Shown piece by piece: positions 8,702 through 18,106 of a DNA stretch of 64,000 bases (position 1 is its first letter; every line of letters starts with the position of its first letter). The stretch lies in NCBI RefSeq assembly GCF_002163625.1, contig NZ_CP020892.1, positions 2,790,001 through 2,854,000 of the forward strand, written 5' to 3'. The notes below the pieces were generated by a model. It was given only the letters and a program-made list of their open reading frames with translations, was not told the origin of the DNA and searched no databases. The stretch comes from Pseudomonas sp. M30-35. Lineage in GTDB: Bacteria; Pseudomonadota; Gammaproteobacteria; Pseudomonadales; Pseudomonadaceae. The position numbers were made by a program, and so were the translations under genes.

Positions 8702-9574
8702 ATGAGCTATAACTCGATTTTTCATCCCGACCTGTTTGCCGGCCAAACCATCATGGTCACCGGCGGCGGCAGCGGTATTGGCCGCTGCACAGCCCATGAA
8801 CTCGCAGCACTTGGCGCCCACGTGGTGTTGGTTGGACGCAACCTTGAAAAGCTCGAAAAAACCGCTGCGGAAATCAGTCAGGATAACGGCAGCGTCAGTT
8901 ATTACAGCTGTGATATTCGCGATGAGGCTGCGGTCAAAGCGCTGGTCGAAAGCGTGATAGCCGAACGCGGACAGGTTCATCACTTGGTCAACAATGCCGG
9001 CGGCCAATACCCTGCCCCGCTCGCCTCAATCACCCTTAAAGGTTTTGAGGCGGTGGTTAAAACCAATCTGGTTGGTGGCTTTCTAGTCGCTCGTGAAGTG
9101 TTCAACCAGTCGATGAAGAATAACGGCGGCAGTATCGTCAATATGCTGGCCGATATGTGGGGTGGCATGCCCGGCATGGGCCACTCAGGCGCAGCCCGTG
9201 CAGGCATGGAAAACTTCACCAAAACCGCCGCCGTTGAATGGGGCTTCGCAGGGGTGCGGGTTAACGCAGTTGCACCCGGTTGGGTCGCCTCCAGTGGCAT
9301 GGACACCTATGAAGGCGCCTTCAAGGCGATTATTCCCGTGTTGCGCGAGCATGTACCGTTAAAACGCATCGGCACTGAGTCTGAAGTTTCTGCGGCAATT
9401 GTCTTCTTACTCAGCCCGGGCGCATCGTTTATCAGCGGCACCACGGTACGTATTGATGGCGCGTCCAGCCAAGGTAGCCGCGCCTTCCCGTTAAGCAAAG
9501 CGAAAGCTGAATCGAATCAGTCGTTCAATGGGTTTCACCGTGCCTATCTGCCAGATGTGCTTAAAGGGGAATAA
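8702..9574 (+). CDS. atuB: SDR-family protein AtuB with altered catalytic motif
   Basis: A 290-residue short-chain dehydrogenase/reductase fold: cofactor motif TGGGSGIGR near residue 22, NNAGG near 98, and the active-site region GHSGAARAGMENF near 165. The usual YxxxK is replaced by SGAAR, so Tyr and Lys are Ser and Arg. Similar departures occur in 2,4-dienoyl-CoA reductase-like enzymes, so a CoA-thioester substrate is plausible. In the citronellol route AtuB is proposed to oxidise the alcohol or aldehyde, or to act on a dienoyl-CoA; this is not proven. The ATG at 8702 was preferred over the TTG at 8690 because MSYNSIFHPDLF is the natural N-terminus. It ends 3 bases before atuC. Confidence 0.9.
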   Translation: MSYNSIFHPDLFAGQTIMVTGGGSGIGRCTAHELAALGAHVVLVGRNLEKLEKTAAEISQDNGSVSYYSCDIRDEAAVKALVESVIAERGQVHHLVNNAGGQYPAPLASITLKGFEAVVKTNLVGGFLVAREVFNQSMKNNGGSIVNMLADMWGGMPGMGHSGAARAGMENFTKTAAVEWGFAGVRVNAVAPGWVASSGMDTYEGAFKAIIPVLREHVPLKRIGTESEVSAAIVFLLSPGASFISGTTVRIDGASSQGSRAFPLSKAKAESNQSFNGFHRAYLPDVLKGE

Positions 9575-9577
9575 CCA

Positions 9578-11194
9578 ATGCCGGTGATTCATTCCGAGCT
9601 TGATGTGCATGGCAGCGAGTTTGCCGACAATCGTGAGGCGATGCTTAAAGCCATCGCGAGCTTTCGTGACGCTGAACAAAAGGTGCTGGATAAAGCCGCA
9701 GAGGCCAAAGCCAAGTTCGACAAGCGCGGCCAACTCTTACCCCGCGAACGTTTGGGCCTGCTACTCGATCCCGGCGCGCCGTTTCTGGAGTTATCGTCAC
9801 TGGCTGGCTACAAACTGCACGATGACAAAAACGGCACCCAAGCCGGTGGCGGCATCATCTCGGGCATCGGCTACATCGCGGGTGTGCGCTGCCTGATCAC
9901 CGCAAGCAACAGTGCTATCAAAGGCGGCACAATCTCGCCGACCGGCCTGAAGAAAACCCTGCGCTTGCAGCAGATAGCCGTCGAAAACAAATTGCCGGTA
10001 GTTGCTCTCACCGAAAGCGGCGGTGCCAACCTCAATTATGCCGCCGATATTTTCATTGAAGGCGCACGCGGCTTTGCCAATCAAGCCCGCATGTCAGCCA
10101 TGGGTTTGCCACAAATCACCGTGGTGCATGGTTCGAGCACCGCAGGTGGCGCTTACCAACCCGGGCTTTCCGATTATGTGGTGGTCGTGCGCGGCAAGGC
10201 CAAGATGTTTCTCGCCGGGCCACCCCTGCTAAAAGCGGCGACCGGTGAAGTTGCAACGGATGAAGAACTTGGCGGTGCCGAAATGCACGCCCAGATAGCA
10301 GGCACGGCGGAGTACCTGGCGGAAAATGACGCCGACGCCGTGCGCATTGCGCGGGAGATTGTCAGCGTACTGCCGTGGAACGCACAGTTGCCTGCTCGCC
10401 CAGCGCAAAATTATCGCCAGCCGCTGCATGACGCTGAAGAGTTGCTCGGTGTCGTCCCGGCAGACCCGAAAAAGCCATATGACGTACGTGAGATTATTGC
10501 CCGGATTGCCGACGGCTCGGAATTTCTCGACTTTAAAAACGAGTACGACCAACAAACGGTGTGCGGCCACTTGAGCATTGAAGGTCAGCGCTGCGGACTG
10601 ATCGGCAACAATGGCCCCATCACCCCGCAAGGTGCGGCCAAGGCTGCGCAATTCATTCAGCTCTGCGAACAGAGCAATACGCCGATTTTGTTTTTCCACA
10701 ACACCACAGGCTTTATGGTCGGCACCGAATCAGAACAGTTGGGCGTGATCAAACACGGCTCGAAAATGATTCAAGCAGTGGCCAATGCCACAGTGGCCAA
10801 ACTGACCATCGTGGTCGGCGGTTCATACGGTGCAGGTAACTATGCAATGTGCGGACGCGGGCTTGATCCACGCTTCATCTTTGCCTGGCCCAACAGCAAA
10901 ACTGCAGTCATGGGCGGCGCGCAGGCTGGCAAGGTGCTGCGCATCGTTACTGAAGCCAAACACGCCAAAGAAGGCATCGATGCCGACCCGAAAATGCTCG
11001 ATATGCTTGAGCAGGTCACCGCGCAGAAACTCGACAGCCAATCGACCGCACTTTATGGCACTGCGAGCCTATGGGATGACGGCCTGATCGACCCGCGCGA
11101 TACCCGCAAGCTACTTGGCTATCTGCTGGATATCTGCGCTGAAGCGGCCATTCGCCCCCTTAAGACAAACCGTTTTGGCGTGGCGCGCTTTTAG
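9578..11194 (+). CDS. atuC: Geranyl-CoA carboxylase, carboxyltransferase (beta) subunit
   Basis: A 538-residue acyl-CoA carboxyltransferase with the two crotonase-like halves of the MCC/GCC beta family: an N-terminal half with GGGIISGIG, LTESGGANL and GSSTAGGAYQPGLSDY, and a C-terminal half with GLIGNNGPITPQGAAK, FFHNTTGFMVG and GGSYGAGNYAMCGRG. It would transfer CO2 from carboxybiotin on AtuF to the gamma-methyl of cis-geranyl-CoA, making isohexenylglutaconyl-CoA. Geranyl and methylcrotonyl enzymes are close relatives; the surrounding atu genes, not the sequence alone, point to geranyl-CoA. A good Shine-Dalgarno (AAGGGGAATAACC) precedes the ATG. Confidence 0.93.
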   Translation: MPVIHSELDVHGSEFADNREAMLKAIASFRDAEQKVLDKAAEAKAKFDKRGQLLPRERLGLLLDPGAPFLELSSLAGYKLHDDKNGTQAGGGIISGIGYIAGVRCLITASNSAIKGGTISPTGLKKTLRLQQIAVENKLPVVALTESGGANLNYAADIFIEGARGFANQARMSAMGLPQITVVHGSSTAGGAYQPGLSDYVVVVRGKAKMFLAGPPLLKAATGEVATDEELGGAEMHAQIAGTAEYLAENDADAVRIAREIVSVLPWNAQLPARPAQNYRQPLHDAEELLGVVPADPKKPYDVREIIARIADGSEFLDFKNEYDQQTVCGHLSIEGQRCGLIGNNGPITPQGAAKAAQFIQLCEQSNTPILFFHNTTGFMVGTESEQLGVIKHGSKMIQAVANATVAKLTIVVGGSYGAGNYAMCGRGLDPRFIFAWPNSKTAVMGGAQAGKVLRIVTEAKHAKEGIDADPKMLDMLEQVTAQKLDSQSTALYGTASLWDDGLIDPRDTRKLLGYLLDICAEAAIRPLKTNRFGVARF

Positions 11195-11237
11195 CCCCGC
11201 CCCCGTTTTAAACCATTTTGCGCTGGAGAATAACAAG

Positions 11238-12398
11238 ATGATCTTCACTCAAGAACACCAAGAGCTGCGCCGTACGGTCAAGAACTTCGTTGATAAAGAA
11301 ATCAACCCCTATGTTGATCAGTGGGAAAAGGACGGCCGTTTCCCGATCCACGAAGTGTTCAAGAAAGCCGGTGGTCTTGGCCTGCTGGGCATCTCCAAAC
11401 CAGAGAAATTTGGCGGCATGGGCCTCGATTACAGCTACTCGATCGTTGCAGCCGAGGAGTTCGGCACGATCCATTGCGGTGGCGTGCCTATGTCACTGGG
11501 TGTGCAAACCGACATGTGTACACCGGCCTTGGCCCGCTTCGGTTCCGATGAACTGCGTGATGAGTTTCTGCGCCCTGCAATCAGTGGCGAAATGGTAGGT
11601 TGCATTGGAGTTTCCGAAGTGGGCGCAGGCTCGGACGTGGCAGGCTTGAAAACCACCGCCCGTAAAGATGCTGATGACTACATCATCGACGGCAGCAAAA
11701 TGTGGATCACCAACTCGCCCAGCGCAGATTTCATCTGCTTGCTGGCGAACACCTCGGATGGCAAACCACACGTCAACAAGTCGCTGATCATGGTACCGAT
11801 GAACACACCGGGCATCACCGTCAGCCCTCACCTCGACAAACTGGGAATGCGCAGCTCTGAAACGGCGCAGGTGTTCTTCGATAATGTACGCGTGCCGCAG
11901 CGCTATCGTATCGGTCAGGAAGGCGCTGGTTTCATGATGCAGATGCTGCAGTTTCAGGAGGAGCGTTTATTCGGTGCGGCCAACATGATCAAAGGCCTGG
12001 AGCATTGCGTCGACGCCACTATCGAATACTGCAAAGAGCGCAAAACCTTCGGCAACGCACTGATCGACAATCAGGTCATTCACTTCCGCATGGCGGAGTT
12101 GGCCTGCGAAATCGAAGCCCTGCGCGCGCTGGTTTACCAAGCAACCGAAATGTATATCGCAGGTAAAGATGTCACCAAGCTGGCCTCAATGGCCAAGCTG
12201 AAAGCCGGTCGCCTGGGCCGCGAAGTCAGTGACAGCTGCCTGCAGTATTGGGGCGGCATGGGTTTTATGTGGGACAACCCGGTGTCACGCGCCTACCGTG
12301 ATGTGCGCCTGGTTTCGATTGGCGGCGGCGCCGATGAAATCATGCTCGGCATTATCTGCAAGCTGATGGGAATTCTACCGGGTAAAAAGAAAGCCTGA
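11238..12398 (+). CDS. atuD: Citronellyl-CoA dehydrogenase
   Basis: A 386-residue acyl-CoA dehydrogenase: N-terminal helical domain, middle beta domain with CIGVSEVGAGSDVAGLKT and MWITNS, and C-terminal helical domain with ERKTFG and QYWGGMGF. It introduces the 2,3 double bond in citronellyl-CoA to give geranyl-CoA and passes electrons to ETF (etfBA lies about 15 kb away). The YEG base of medium-chain enzymes is replaced by GGGADE near the C-terminus. Instead QEERL at about 240-244 sits where isovaleryl-CoA dehydrogenase carries its catalytic Glu on helix G, so the base is probably Glu241 or Glu242 (inference). The ATG at 11238 follows CTGGAGAATAACAAG. Confidence 0.92.
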   Translation: MIFTQEHQELRRTVKNFVDKEINPYVDQWEKDGRFPIHEVFKKAGGLGLLGISKPEKFGGMGLDYSYSIVAAEEFGTIHCGGVPMSLGVQTDMCTPALARFGSDELRDEFLRPAISGEMVGCIGVSEVGAGSDVAGLKTTARKDADDYIIDGSKMWITNSPSADFICLLANTSDGKPHVNKSLIMVPMNTPGITVSPHLDKLGMRSSETAQVFFDNVRVPQRYRIGQEGAGFMMQMLQFQEERLFGAANMIKGLEHCVDATIEYCKERKTFGNALIDNQVIHFRMAELACEIEALRALVYQATEMYIAGKDVTKLASMAKLKAGRLGREVSDSCLQYWGGMGFMWDNPVSRAYRDVRLVSIGGGADEIMLGIICKLMGILPGKKKA

Positions 12399-12426
12399 CC
12401 CAAGCCCGCATGCCAGAGAGAAACTC

Positions 12427-13221
12427 ATGCAATTGCCTGACCTGAAAACACTGCTTATAAACCTCGAACAGGGCGTGCTGACGGTGACGCTCAGCCGACC
12501 AGAGTCGCGCAACGCCATGAGCCTGAACATGGTTGAGGAGTTGACTCAAGTGTTCAACCAGCTCTCTCAGGAGCCCGCTGTTCGAGTCATTATTTTGCGC
12601 GGTGCTGGCGGCCACTTTTGTGCAGGTGGCGACATCAAAGACATGGCCAGCGCGCGGGCCGTCGGTGCCGATGCCTACCGTGATCTGAACCGTGCATTTG
12701 GCACCATGCTTGAGCACGCGCAGCAGTTACCGCAAGTGGTTATTGCGGTGCTGGAAGGCGCAGTCTTGGGCGGTGGTTTTGGTCTGGCCTGCATCTCCGA
12801 TATCGCCATCGCTGCGGACGATGCCAAGTTTGGCTTACCCGAAACCACGCTGGGCATCTTGCCTGCACAAATCGCCCCATTCGTGGCTAAACGCATAGGC
12901 CTGACCCAAGCCCGGCGCCTCGCTCTGACCGCCGCACGCTTCAACGGTCAAGAGGCCGCACGCCTGGGTGTGGTGCACTTCAGTGAGGCCAGCGCCGATG
13001 CAGTCGAGCAGCGCCTCGACGAATGCCTGCAACAAATAAAACGTTGTGCGCCACAAGCCAATGCAGCAACCAAAGCCCTGCTTCTCAACACTGAACTGCA
13101 GCCGCTTGGACAATTACTGGATGACGCCGCACAAGCGTTTGCTGATGCAGTGGTTGGCGCTGAAGGGGTCGAGGGCACGATGGCGTTCGTACAAAAACGC
13201 ACACCGGGCTGGGCAGTATGA
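12427..13221 (+). CDS. atuE: Isohexenylglutaconyl-CoA hydratase
   Basis: A 264-residue enoyl-CoA hydratase/isomerase (crotonase) protein. It shows the entry LSRPESRNAMS, the oxyanion-hole segment GAGGHFCAGGDIKDM near residue 60 and the second conserved block VLEGAVLGGGFGLACISDIAIA near 110, followed by FGLPETTLGILPA with a candidate catalytic Glu. In the pathway it hydrates isohexenylglutaconyl-CoA to 3-hydroxy-3-isohexenylglutaryl-CoA. It lies 28 bases after atuD and 43 bases before atuF with its own AGAGAGAA ribosome site. The crotonase fold is certain; the specific substrate rests on gene order. Confidence 0.9.
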   Translation: MQLPDLKTLLINLEQGVLTVTLSRPESRNAMSLNMVEELTQVFNQLSQEPAVRVIILRGAGGHFCAGGDIKDMASARAVGADAYRDLNRAFGTMLEHAQQLPQVVIAVLEGAVLGGGFGLACISDIAIAADDAKFGLPETTLGILPAQIAPFVAKRIGLTQARRLALTAARFNGQEAARLGVVHFSEASADAVEQRLDECLQQIKRCAPQANAATKALLLNTELQPLGQLLDDAAQAFADAVVGAEGVEGTMAFVQKRTPGWAV

Positions 13222-13264
13222 GCCTCAATAATCATCACTCAGTGACCCGGCAGGAGTAGCCGTC

Positions 13265-15268
13265 ATGCCCGCCTTCAACAAGATACTGATCGCCAATCGT
13301 GGCGAAATTGCCTGCCGTATCATGCATACAGCGCAAGCGCTCGGCTACCGCACTGTTGCGGTGTTCAGTGAGGCAGATGCTCAAGCTCGTCACGTGCAAA
13401 TGGCAGATGAAGCCGTGTGTATTGGTCCGGCACAAGTCAATCTGTCGTATCTGCAGATCGACAATATCATCGCCGCCGCGCAGAAAACTGCTGCCGATGC
13501 GATTCACCCCGGATACGGTTTTCTCTCCGAAAACGCCGATTTTGCTCGCGCCTGCCAAGCTGCCGGAATCACTTTTATTGGCCCAAGCATTGAAGCGATT
13601 CACCTGATGGGCAGCAAGCGCCTGTCGAAAATCGCCATGCTTGAGGCGGGTGTGCCTTGCATTCCCGGCTATGAAGGCGCAGCGCAAGATGAAGCAACGC
13701 TGAACGAGCACGCGCAGCGCATCGGTTACCCACTAATGATTAAAGCCAGCGCAGGCGGTGGCGGTCGAGGCATGCGCTTAGTCCACGCGCATGCTGACCT
13801 TGGCGAACAATTGAATACCGCCCGCTCTGAAGCACTCAACGCTTTTGGTTCAGGTGAGTTGATTCTGGAGCGCGCCGTAATAAAGCCTCGTCACGTTGAA
13901 ATCCAGGTGTTCGGCGACCAGCATGGCAATATGGTTTATCTCGGTGAACGCGACTGCTCAGTGCAACGGCGCCACCAGAAAGTCGTTGAGGAAGCGCCCT
14001 GCCCGGTCATGACAGAAACTCTGCGCCAAGCCATGGGCGAAGCCGCGGTTAAAGCGGCTGCATCGGTTAATTATGTTGGCGCTGGCACCGTAGAATTCCT
14101 GCTCGATGAAAGCGGCGATTTCTACTTTCTGGAGATGAACACGCGCTTGCAGGTTGAGCATCCGGTTACCGAACTGGTCACCGGGCAGGATTTGGTCGCA
14201 TGGCAAATCAGCGTGGCTCAGGGTGAGCCCTTACCGCTCAAACAGGAGCAGATACGCCTCACTGGCCATGCCATGGAAGTTCGTTTGTACGCAGAAGATC
14301 CGGCCAACGGTTTTCTACCGCAAACGGGCACAGTATTGCGTTGGCGACCTGCTCTGCGGGACGGAATACGCATTGATCATGGTTTGCTAGACGGTCAACC
14401 CGTCAGCCCCTTCTATGACCCCATGCTGGCGAAGATCATCGCCTACGGCGCTACTCGCGACGAAGCCCGGCGTAAGCTCGCACGCGCAGTTGAAGACAGC
14501 ATATTGCTGGGTGTCAAAACCAATCAACGCTTTCTCGCCAACCTGCTCAGACATCCCCAGTTTGCCGCGGGGAATGCAACCACAGCGTTTATCACCGAGC
14601 ACTTTAACGATGACCCGAGCCTGGCAACCGCTGCAACTTCCGAAAAAGAACTCGCGCTGGCTGCAGCACTGTTTTACCAGGCTTCCGCGATGGCTCGCGC
14701 TCACCAAACTGAGCTAAGCGGTTGGAGCAACGCGGTCAGCCCAGCACTGAACTACCAGCTAGAACTGGCTGAAGGCTCTGTTCATGCAAACCTAAAAATC
14801 ATCCAAGCAGGTGCGCAGCCGCGGCTACAGATCGCTATAGCTGAGAAAACCTTCGAGTTGCTCTTGCTCAACGCAGACGGACAATATTGCAGCGTTGAGA
14901 TCGACGGTGTGCGCCAAGGCTACGCCTATCAATTGACCGGCACGAGTCTGCACCTGTTCGGGCACAGCGGCTCAATTGCCATCCACGACGCTACGCATAA
15001 AGCCGTTGACAGTGCTGAAGCCGCCGGCAACGGCTCAGTCAAAGCACCAATGGACGGTGCAATTGTCGACGTGCGGGTTGAGCAAGGCAGTCACGTCACT
15101 AAAGGTCAGTTACTCGTGGTACTTGAGGCGATGAAGATGGAACACCCGCTAAAAGCCAGTATTGATGGCGTGGTCAAACGCGTACAGGTAAGCCAAGGTG
15201 AGCAGGTGAAAAACCGCCAACTGCTGATCGAAATTCAAGCGCATGACGCCGATGTGTTGGCGAACTAA
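13265..15268 (+). CDS. atuF: Geranyl-CoA carboxylase, biotin-containing (alpha) subunit
   Basis: A 667-residue protein. The biotin carboxylase core opens with KILIANRGEIACRI, has the ATP-grasp loop KASAGGGGRGMRLV near residue 160, and continues through the FLEMNTRLQVEHPVTE signature and the C-terminal BC domain. A linker (about 450-595) leads to the biotinyl domain, where EAMKMEHP places the biotin on about Lys624. It carboxylates its own biotin with ATP and bicarbonate and works with AtuC. Length and domain order match geranyl- and methylcrotonyl-CoA carboxylase alpha subunits. CAGGAG 9 bases upstream supports the ATG. Confidence 0.93.
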   Translation: MPAFNKILIANRGEIACRIMHTAQALGYRTVAVFSEADAQARHVQMADEAVCIGPAQVNLSYLQIDNIIAAAQKTAADAIHPGYGFLSENADFARACQAAGITFIGPSIEAIHLMGSKRLSKIAMLEAGVPCIPGYEGAAQDEATLNEHAQRIGYPLMIKASAGGGGRGMRLVHAHADLGEQLNTARSEALNAFGSGELILERAVIKPRHVEIQVFGDQHGNMVYLGERDCSVQRRHQKVVEEAPCPVMTETLRQAMGEAAVKAAASVNYVGAGTVEFLLDESGDFYFLEMNTRLQVEHPVTELVTGQDLVAWQISVAQGEPLPLKQEQIRLTGHAMEVRLYAEDPANGFLPQTGTVLRWRPALRDGIRIDHGLLDGQPVSPFYDPMLAKIIAYGATRDEARRKLARAVEDSILLGVKTNQRFLANLLRHPQFAAGNATTAFITEHFNDDPSLATAATSEKELALAAALFYQASAMARAHQTELSGWSNAVSPALNYQLELAEGSVHANLKIIQAGAQPRLQIAIAEKTFELLLLNADGQYCSVEIDGVRQGYAYQLTGTSLHLFGHSGSIAIHDATHKAVDSAEAAGNGSVKAPMDGAIVDVRVEQGSHVTKGQLLVVLEAMKMEHPLKASIDGVVKRVQVSQGEQVKNRQLLIEIQAHDADVLAN

Positions 15269-15282
15269 ACCGGAGAACAACG

Positions 15283-16107
15283 ATGTCATTGTCAGGTAAA
15301 ACCTTATTTATCACGGGCGCCAGCCGTGGCATCGGTCGCGAAATTGCGCTACGGGCGGCCAGCGAAGGCGCCAACATTGTGATTGCAGCCAAGAGCGCTG
15401 AACCACACGCCAAACTGCCGGGCACTATTCACTCAGTCGCCGAAGAAGTTTCAGCTGCTGGCGGTAAGGCACTGGCACTTCAAGTTGATGTACGCGATGA
15501 AGAAGCAGTCAAACACGCCATGGAGCAAGCCGCCACACACTTTGGCGTTATTGATGTACTGATCAATAACGCCGGAGCGATCAAGCTACTTGGGGTTGAA
15601 CATCTGCCGCCCAAACGCTTCGATCTGATGTACCAGATCAATACCCGAGCGGTCATGGTGTGTAGCCAGGCGGCTCTGCCCTACCTGAAAAAAAGCAGCA
15701 ATGGCCACATCCTTAACTTGTCGCCGCCATTGAACCTTGACAGCAAATGGTTTGCTCAGCACGGCCCATACACTGTGACCAAGTACGGTATGAGTATGCT
15801 GACTTTGGGCATGAGTGAGGAATTCAAAAAATACTCAATTAGCGTCAACTCTTTGTGGCCACAAACGATGATCGCAACTGCAGCGATTGAGTTTGAATTA
15901 GGCAGCCGCGATGTATTCAAACGCGCCCGCACTCCATTGATCATGGCCGACGCCGCATGCGCGATTATCCGCAGCGATAAGCGCAGTATTAGCGGGCGTT
16001 TATTGATCGATGAAGAGATTCTTCGCGAACAAGGACAAACTGAGTTCGAGCACTACCGTTACGATAAGCAAGGTGGTTCGTTGATCGCCGACTTGTTTCT
16101 CGATTAA
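15283..16107 (+). CDS. atuG: SDR-family oxidoreductase AtuG
   Basis: A 274-residue short-chain dehydrogenase. The nucleotide-binding motif TGASRGIGRE is near residue 11, NNAGAI near 100, and a normal YxxxK (PYTVTKYG) near 165, so unlike AtuB this protein keeps the catalytic Tyr and Lys. Long internal residues such as LSPPLNLDSKWF and the C-terminal EILREQGQTEFEHYRYD resemble the HSDL2-like branch. The usual proposal is oxidation of citronellol/citronellal or a hydroxyacyl-CoA, but its step is unproven. It lies 14 bases after atuF and has a CCGGAGAA ribosome site. Confidence 0.9.
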   Translation: MSLSGKTLFITGASRGIGREIALRAASEGANIVIAAKSAEPHAKLPGTIHSVAEEVSAAGGKALALQVDVRDEEAVKHAMEQAATHFGVIDVLINNAGAIKLLGVEHLPPKRFDLMYQINTRAVMVCSQAALPYLKKSSNGHILNLSPPLNLDSKWFAQHGPYTVTKYGMSMLTLGMSEEFKKYSISVNSLWPQTMIATAAIEFELGSRDVFKRARTPLIMADAACAIIRSDKRSISGRLLIDEEILREQGQTEFEHYRYDKQGGSLIADLFLD

Positions 16108-16243
16108 CCGCACGCCTCCCAGCAAGCAAAAAACCAGTACCCTGCAATTTGCCAATCTGCCCGACTATTTCGCCTTAGGGCCATAGTCGGCTCAGGTTGC
16201 CCACGCCTAGAGTGGCTATCTGCCAAGCCACAAGTGCGAGCCA

Positions 16244-18070
16244 ATGAGTAATTCAGATTTAATAACCCCGTTGCATTTCCTCCGTCGCCTGCCTCAACAA
16301 TTGCCGGACCTGCCGCGTAGGCTGTTAGGACTTTATTACACGCGCATAAGCAACCGTGAAAAAAAGCTTTCGCTGGCTTGGGCATTGCAATGCACAGTCG
16401 ACAAATACCCGCAGCGCCCAGCCCTGATCGATGAGCAACGCTCAGTCACCTACGCCGAGCTTAATGCGTGGGCGAACCGCATCGCGGCAACCTTAAAAAC
16501 CGAGGGCGTACGCAGTGGTTCGGTGATCGTGGTGATGCTCGAAAATCGGATTGAGCTGCTGGCAATTCTCGCCGCGATTAGCAAGTTGGGCGCAGCCTCA
16601 GCGCTGATCAATACCACCCAACGCGGCAAGGTATTGGCGCACAGCCTGAATCTGGTCAAACCCGGTTTTATGGTGATCGGCGAAGAGTTGATACCTAGCA
16701 TCGATGATGTGGAGTCACTCTTGGAGTACCCCTCCATCCCTCGCTACTGGATTGCAGACCAGGACTGTCTACAGGACACCGGCGTTGCTCCGCACGGCTG
16801 GCTCAATCTATTAGAACAAGCGCATGGCCAGCCGGGTATTAATCCTGTTGAAAGTTATCAGGTGCAGATGAAAGACCCGTGCTTTCTGATCTATACCTCC
16901 GGCACAACAGGTATGCCCAAAGCCTCGATTTTAAGTCATGGCAAGTGGATCAAAGCATACGGCGGCTTTGGTCACTCGGGCCTGACCCTCAACTGCAATG
17001 ACGTCCTGTATCTGACGCTACCCTGCTATCACAACAACGCCGTGACCGTTTGTTGGAGCGCAGCTATTGCAGGCGGCGCGGCGATTGCGCTTCGCCGACG
17101 GTTCTCAGCCAGCGCGTTCTGGACTGACGTACAGCGCTATCAGGCAACATGCTTCGGCTATATCGGTGAACTATGCCGTTATTTGCTCAACCAACCTGAG
17201 TGCTCGAACGAGAAGAACAATAGCTTGCGCTGCATGATCGGCAACGGTTTACGGCCCGCTATTTGGCAGACCTTTAAAGATCGCTTCGGGATTGAGCAAG
17301 TCACCGAGTTCTATGCCTCAAGTGAGGGCAACATTGGTTTTACCAATGTCTTCAACTTTGACAATACCGTGGGGTTTTCACCGGCCACGTTCGCCATCGT
17401 CAAATACGACTTGGAGAACGACACAGTCGTGCGCAACGCCAAGGGCTTTCTGCAAAAAACCAAGAAAAACGTACCCGGCCTGTTAATCAGCGAGATCACA
17501 GATAAGTGGCCATTTGACGGCTATACCGATACTGATAAAAGTGAAAAGGTTATTTTGCGCGATGTGTTCAAAAAGGGGGATGCCTGGTTCAACAGCGGTG
17601 ACTTGATGCGCGACATCGGCTGTAAGCATGCCCAGTTTGTCGACCGTCTCGGCGATACCTTTCGCTGGAAAGGTGAAAACGTTTCAACCACCGAAGTTGA
17701 AAGCTCGCTGAGTGCTTATCCCGGCGTTGAGGATGCGGTGGTCTACGGAGTCGAAATTCCTGGCACCAATGGCCGGTGCGGCATGGCCGCGTTGCGTTTC
17801 AATCCTGAGTCGAGTTTTGACGGCGTTGAACTGGCTAAATTCCTGGATGCCGAGCTTCCGAGCTACGCTGTACCGGTGTTCATTCGCGTGCTTGATCAGG
17901 TCGAAACAACAGGTACTTTCAAATACAAGAAAACCGATCTCAAGACAGCTGGCTACGACCCAGAGCGAGTCAAAGACGCGCTGTTTATCCGCTTGCCCGG
18001 CAGCAAGAGCTTTACCTCCCTCACCGCAGAGTTGTATCAAGCAATCGTTGCCGAGCAATACCGTTTCTAA
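16244..18070 (+). CDS. atuH: Acyl-CoA synthetase AtuH
   Basis: A 608-residue AMP-forming ligase of the FATP/very-long-chain acyl-CoA synthetase type. The AMP-binding P-loop IYTSGTTGMPKASI is near residue 214; later come the EFYASSEGNIGF motif, FNSGDLMRDIG and FVDRLGDTFRWKGENVSTTEVE, and the C-terminal Lys-containing GTFKYKKTDLK. It would activate citronellate or geranate to the CoA ester that enters AtuD. A 136-base gap separates it from atuG, larger than the other intergenic gaps of the cluster, so it may have an internal promoter as well. No AtuR-like operator is visible in that gap. Confidence 0.9.
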   Translation: MSNSDLITPLHFLRRLPQQLPDLPRRLLGLYYTRISNREKKLSLAWALQCTVDKYPQRPALIDEQRSVTYAELNAWANRIAATLKTEGVRSGSVIVVMLENRIELLAILAAISKLGAASALINTTQRGKVLAHSLNLVKPGFMVIGEELIPSIDDVESLLEYPSIPRYWIADQDCLQDTGVAPHGWLNLLEQAHGQPGINPVESYQVQMKDPCFLIYTSGTTGMPKASILSHGKWIKAYGGFGHSGLTLNCNDVLYLTLPCYHNNAVTVCWSAAIAGGAAIALRRRFSASAFWTDVQRYQATCFGYIGELCRYLLNQPECSNEKNNSLRCMIGNGLRPAIWQTFKDRFGIEQVTEFYASSEGNIGFTNVFNFDNTVGFSPATFAIVKYDLENDTVVRNAKGFLQKTKKNVPGLLISEITDKWPFDGYTDTDKSEKVILRDVFKKGDAWFNSGDLMRDIGCKHAQFVDRLGDTFRWKGENVSTTEVESSLSAYPGVEDAVVYGVEIPGTNGRCGMAALRFNPESSFDGVELAKFLDAELPSYAVPVFIRVLDQVETTGTFKYKKTDLKTAGYDPERVKDALFIRLPGSKSFTSLTAELYQAIVAEQYRF

Positions 18071-18106
18071 AGACGCCCGTAAAGACGCCTGAAAAATAGC
18101 GCCGCG

